A program made the translations under genes and the position numbers. DNA of 64,000 bases from the NCBI RefSeq assembly GCF_002261225.1, contig NZ_NEVM01000001.1, forward strand, positions 558,001 to 622,000, written 5' to 3'. Positions 61,790 to 64,000 of the stretch are shown one piece after another (within the stretch, counting starts at the first letter, position 1; every line of letters begins with the position of its first letter). The notes below the pieces were generated by a model. It had not been told where the DNA came from. It searched no databases and saw only the letters and a list, made by a program, of their open reading frames with translations. The DNA is from Bordetella genomosp. 10. GTDB lineage: Bacteria; Pseudomonadota; Gammaproteobacteria; Burkholderiales; Burkholderiaceae_B.

Positions 61790-64000
61790 ATGAAGACCTG
61801 GATCAAACGCATCGTATTGGCCCTGGCCATCCTGGTGGCGGTAGTGGTAGCCGCCGCGGCGGTGTTCGTCCTGACGTTCGATCCCAACGCCTATAAGGCG
61901 CGGCTGCAGGAAATGGTGAGCCAGCGCTTCCACCGCACGCTGATCATCGACGGCGACATCGACATGACGCTGTTTCCCACGCTGGGCCTGACCCTGCAGG
62001 GCGTCTCGTTGACCGAGCCAGGCCGCGACGAGCTGTTCGCGTCCATCGAGGACGCCCAGGTTTCCGTCGCCATCTGGCCGCTGCTATCGAAGAAGCTGGT
62101 CATCGACCATTTGACCTTCAGCGGGGTCAAGGCGCGCGTGGTGCGCGACAAGCAGGGCCGCTTCAACTTCGAGGACCTGGTGGGCGGTCCGGCGCCGGTT
62201 GCCGATGCGGACAATGTTCCGGGGGCCGGCGACGCGGCGCCATCGGCAGCGGATACGCCGGCCGCCGCGCCCGGCGCCGCGCAGAGCGCCGCCGGGGCCG
62301 CCGCCGGTCTTGGGCAGGCCGCGGCCGACGCCGGCGGCGCCTCGCCCATGGTCGGCGGCATGCGCATCGACATCGCCGGCGTCGACCTCAAGGACGGCGA
62401 GCTGCAATTGCAGGATGACCGCTCCGGCCTGGCGCTGGCGATAACGCAACTGGAAGCGACCACGGGCCGCGTGGCGTACGACCGTCCTTTCCCCGTGCAG
62501 TTGTCCGCCCATTTGCAGGGCACGGCGCCGGCGGTGGACGCCGACCTGACCGGGCAGGCGAAGCTGAGCCTGAACCCGGCCGGCCCCCGCTACGCCGCCG
62601 AGGACATGAACCTGCGCCTGAGCGGCCGCCTCGGCGACGCCCAGGCCAAGTCCCTGACCGCGCGCGGCAAGCTGGGCTTCGATAGCGGCAAGCTGGAGGC
62701 CGCCGGCCTGGAACTGGTGTTCGAGGGCGACCTGCGCGACCCGGCGCGGCCCTTGTCCAACGTCGACGCCAGCATCGCGGCGCCGGCGCTGATGTTCGAT
62801 TCGGCCCGGCATGAAATGCGCTGGGAGAAGCTGACGGTGCGGGCCAAGGGCGCCGCGCCGGACGGTCCCTTCGAGCTGGCGGTGGATGCGCCGGCCTTGA
62901 GCGTTTCGCCGTCAGGCGCCAGCGGCGCGGCGCTGGGCGGCCGCCTGCGGCTCAACGGCGGCGACAGCGTGGACCTGCGCTTCGGTCTCAAGGGCATCGG
63001 CGGCAACGCCGAGGCGCTGAGCGTGGAGGAGGTCAAGGCGCAGGCCACGATTTCATACGGCGCCCGCGCCGCGCGGCCAGCGTCCGCCGATGCCGCGCCG
63101 ACGGCCAGCGTCGCGCCGGCGCGCGCGGGCGGCAAGCCCGGGACGCGCGAAGTCGCCGTTACGCTCGCCTCGCCGCTGACGCTGGACCTGGCGCACCGCG
63201 CTGGCGCGTTGCCGGCCGTGCAGGGCAATATCGCCATCACCGATCCCGGCCTGCCGCAAGGCGCCATGCAGATTCCCCTGACCGGCGCCCTCAGCGCGGA
63301 CCTGGCCAAGGACTCGGCCGAGGCGGCGCTCAATGCGCAGTTGGAAGGCGGCAAGTTCGACCTGAAGACCAGCGTCGCGCAACTGACCGCGCATCCCGCC
63401 ATCACGTTCGCGCTGGCGGTCGATCAACTGGACCTGGACAAGCTGGCCCCGGCCGGCGGCGCGATACTCGGCGCGCCGCGGCCGCCCGCGGGCGATCCGG
63501 CGGGCAAGGGCGCGGGAGAAGCACAGGCGCCTGCCAGCGCGCCGGAAACGGACAAGGTGGACTTCAGCGCGCTGGCCGGCATGAGCGCCAAGGGCAGCGT
63601 CTCCATCGGAACGCTGGTGGCGCGCGGCCTGCATGCCGATACCGTCCGCGCCAACGTGGCGCTGGCGCGCGGCAAGCTGGACCTCGGCGGCCTGTCCGCC
63701 GCGCTGTACGGCGGCAAGCTGGCGGGCGCCTTCTCGGTCGATGCCGCGCGCGAGAACGCCATGAGCGCGCGCCTGAATCTGAACGGCGTGGCGATCGGGC
63801 CCCTGCTTGCCGACGTGGCCGGCCGGCGCGCCCTGACGGGCACCGGCGACGTGGCGCTGGACCTGAAGACCCAGGGCGCCGACGTCCCGGCCCTGAAGCG
63901 TCAATTGTCCGGCACCGCGCAACTGCGGGTGCGCGATGGCGCCGTGCAGGGCATCAACGTCGGGCAGGTCCTGCGCGACGTCAAGGCGCTGGTGCTGTCG
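61790..64000 (+). CDS. AsmA-family outer-membrane assembly protein (cut by window end)
   Basis: At least 737 codons; the stop is beyond the window. AsmA-like proteins span the periplasm and are linked to phospholipid or outer-membrane protein transport. Start ATG at 61790 (MKTWIKRIVLALAILVAV), an N-terminal transmembrane anchor, then the family start FDPNAYKARLQEMVSQRFHRTLIIDGDI with TLFPTLGLTLQGVSLTEP. Low-complexity Ala/Gly/Pro-rich inserts occur at about 145–190 and near 420–445 and 560–585. The last visible part, VRDGAVQGINVGQVLRDVK, belongs to the conserved C-terminal AsmA block. Divergent from the efflux operon. Confidence 0.9.
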   Translation, partial: MKTWIKRIVLALAILVAVVVAAAAVFVLTFDPNAYKARLQEMVSQRFHRTLIIDGDIDMTLFPTLGLTLQGVSLTEPGRDELFASIEDAQVSVAIWPLLSKKLVIDHLTFSGVKARVVRDKQGRFNFEDLVGGPAPVADADNVPGAGDAAPSAADTPAAAPGAAQSAAGAAAGLGQAAADAGGASPMVGGMRIDIAGVDLKDGELQLQDDRSGLALAITQLEATTGRVAYDRPFPVQLSAHLQGTAPAVDADLTGQAKLSLNPAGPRYAAEDMNLRLSGRLGDAQAKSLTARGKLGFDSGKLEAAGLELVFEGDLRDPARPLSNVDASIAAPALMFDSARHEMRWEKLTVRAKGAAPDGPFELAVDAPALSVSPSGASGAALGGRLRLNGGDSVDLRFGLKGIGGNAEALSVEEVKAQATISYGARAARPASADAAPTASVAPARAGGKPGTREVAVTLASPLTLDLAHRAGALPAVQGNIAITDPGLPQGAMQIPLTGALSADLAKDSAEAALNAQLEGGKFDLKTSVAQLTAHPAITFALAVDQLDLDKLAPAGGAILGAPRPPAGDPAGKGAGEAQAPASAPETDKVDFSALAGMSAKGSVSIGTLVARGLHADTVRANVALARGKLDLGGLSAALYGGKLAGAFSVDAARENAMSARLNLNGVAIGPLLADVAGRRALTGTGDVALDLKTQGADVPALKRQLSGTAQLRVRDGAVQGINVGQVLRDVKALVLS

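Overview
The window is GC-rich, densely coded DNA of a betaproteobacterium of the order Burkholderiales, most like Bordetella/Achromobacter (Alcaligenaceae). This rests on the gene content and order (ispE–tRNA-Gln–prs–rplY–pth–ychF, nirBD with a NasR-type regulator, a complete type VI secretion cluster with a TssQ lipoprotein) and on general protein character. It is an inference from memory of families, not a database match.

Layout. 1–2.6 kb (minus strand): tyrosine catabolism (fumarylacetoacetase, cut by the window edge, and homogentisate 1,2-dioxygenase) and mutM. 2.7–12.4 kb (plus strand): housekeeping block of TPR protein, lolB, ispE, tRNA-Gln, prs, rplY, pth, a CPBP membrane protease, amt and ychF. 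12.4–14.8 kb: a lower-GC accessory patch with an Abi_2-family HEPN abortive-infection protein, a convergent promoter–hairpin–terminator unit that looks like a roughly 56-nt non-coding RNA, and an intradiol (hydroxyquinol/catechol-type) dioxygenase. 15.1–45.9 kb: a complete T6SS locus. tssA-B-C-hcp-E-F is followed by a delivery module (DUF3540, VgrG, a small membrane protein, DUF2169 fused to pentapeptide repeats, a second pentapeptide-repeat protein, a DUF4150 PAAR-like tip), then tssG and clpV, two unrecognised genes, a minus-strand FHA–TssQ pair, then tssJ-K-L-M, tagF and a degenerate kinase/PEGA membrane protein. 45.9–51.4 kb (minus strand): UPF0306 and DUF1810 proteins, a NIT-ANTAR antiterminator and the assimilatory nitrite reductase nirBD. 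51.9–54.8 kb: a FUSC membrane protein, an approximately 800-bp gene-free region with DnaA-box-like repeats, and an NADP-dependent oxidoreductase. 54.8–61.6 kb (minus strand): a YbhGFSR-like ABC exporter operon with its own outer-membrane factor. 61.8 kb to the end: an AsmA-family gene that runs off the window.

How the genes work together. The T6SS part supplies all thirteen core components: baseplate TssA/E/F/G/K, sheath TssB/C, tube Hcp, spike VgrG, membrane complex TssJ/L/M and ATPase ClpV, plus accessory TagF, an FHA protein and TssQ. No recognisable toxin domain is present, so the cargo is either one of the unknown genes or is encoded elsewhere. The nirBD leader carries a long terminator hairpin and an alternative hexaloop hairpin upstream of nirB, while a NasR-like ANTAR protein is encoded just downstream, consistent with nitrate/nitrite-responsive antitermination.

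The signals most worth following up are: the Abi protein with its tiny convergent RNA; the nirB leader; the parallel loss of key residues in both the FHA domain and the kinase-like protein of the T6SS; the two unrecognised genes after clpV; and the repeated DnaA-box-like elements at 53.1–53.6 kb.
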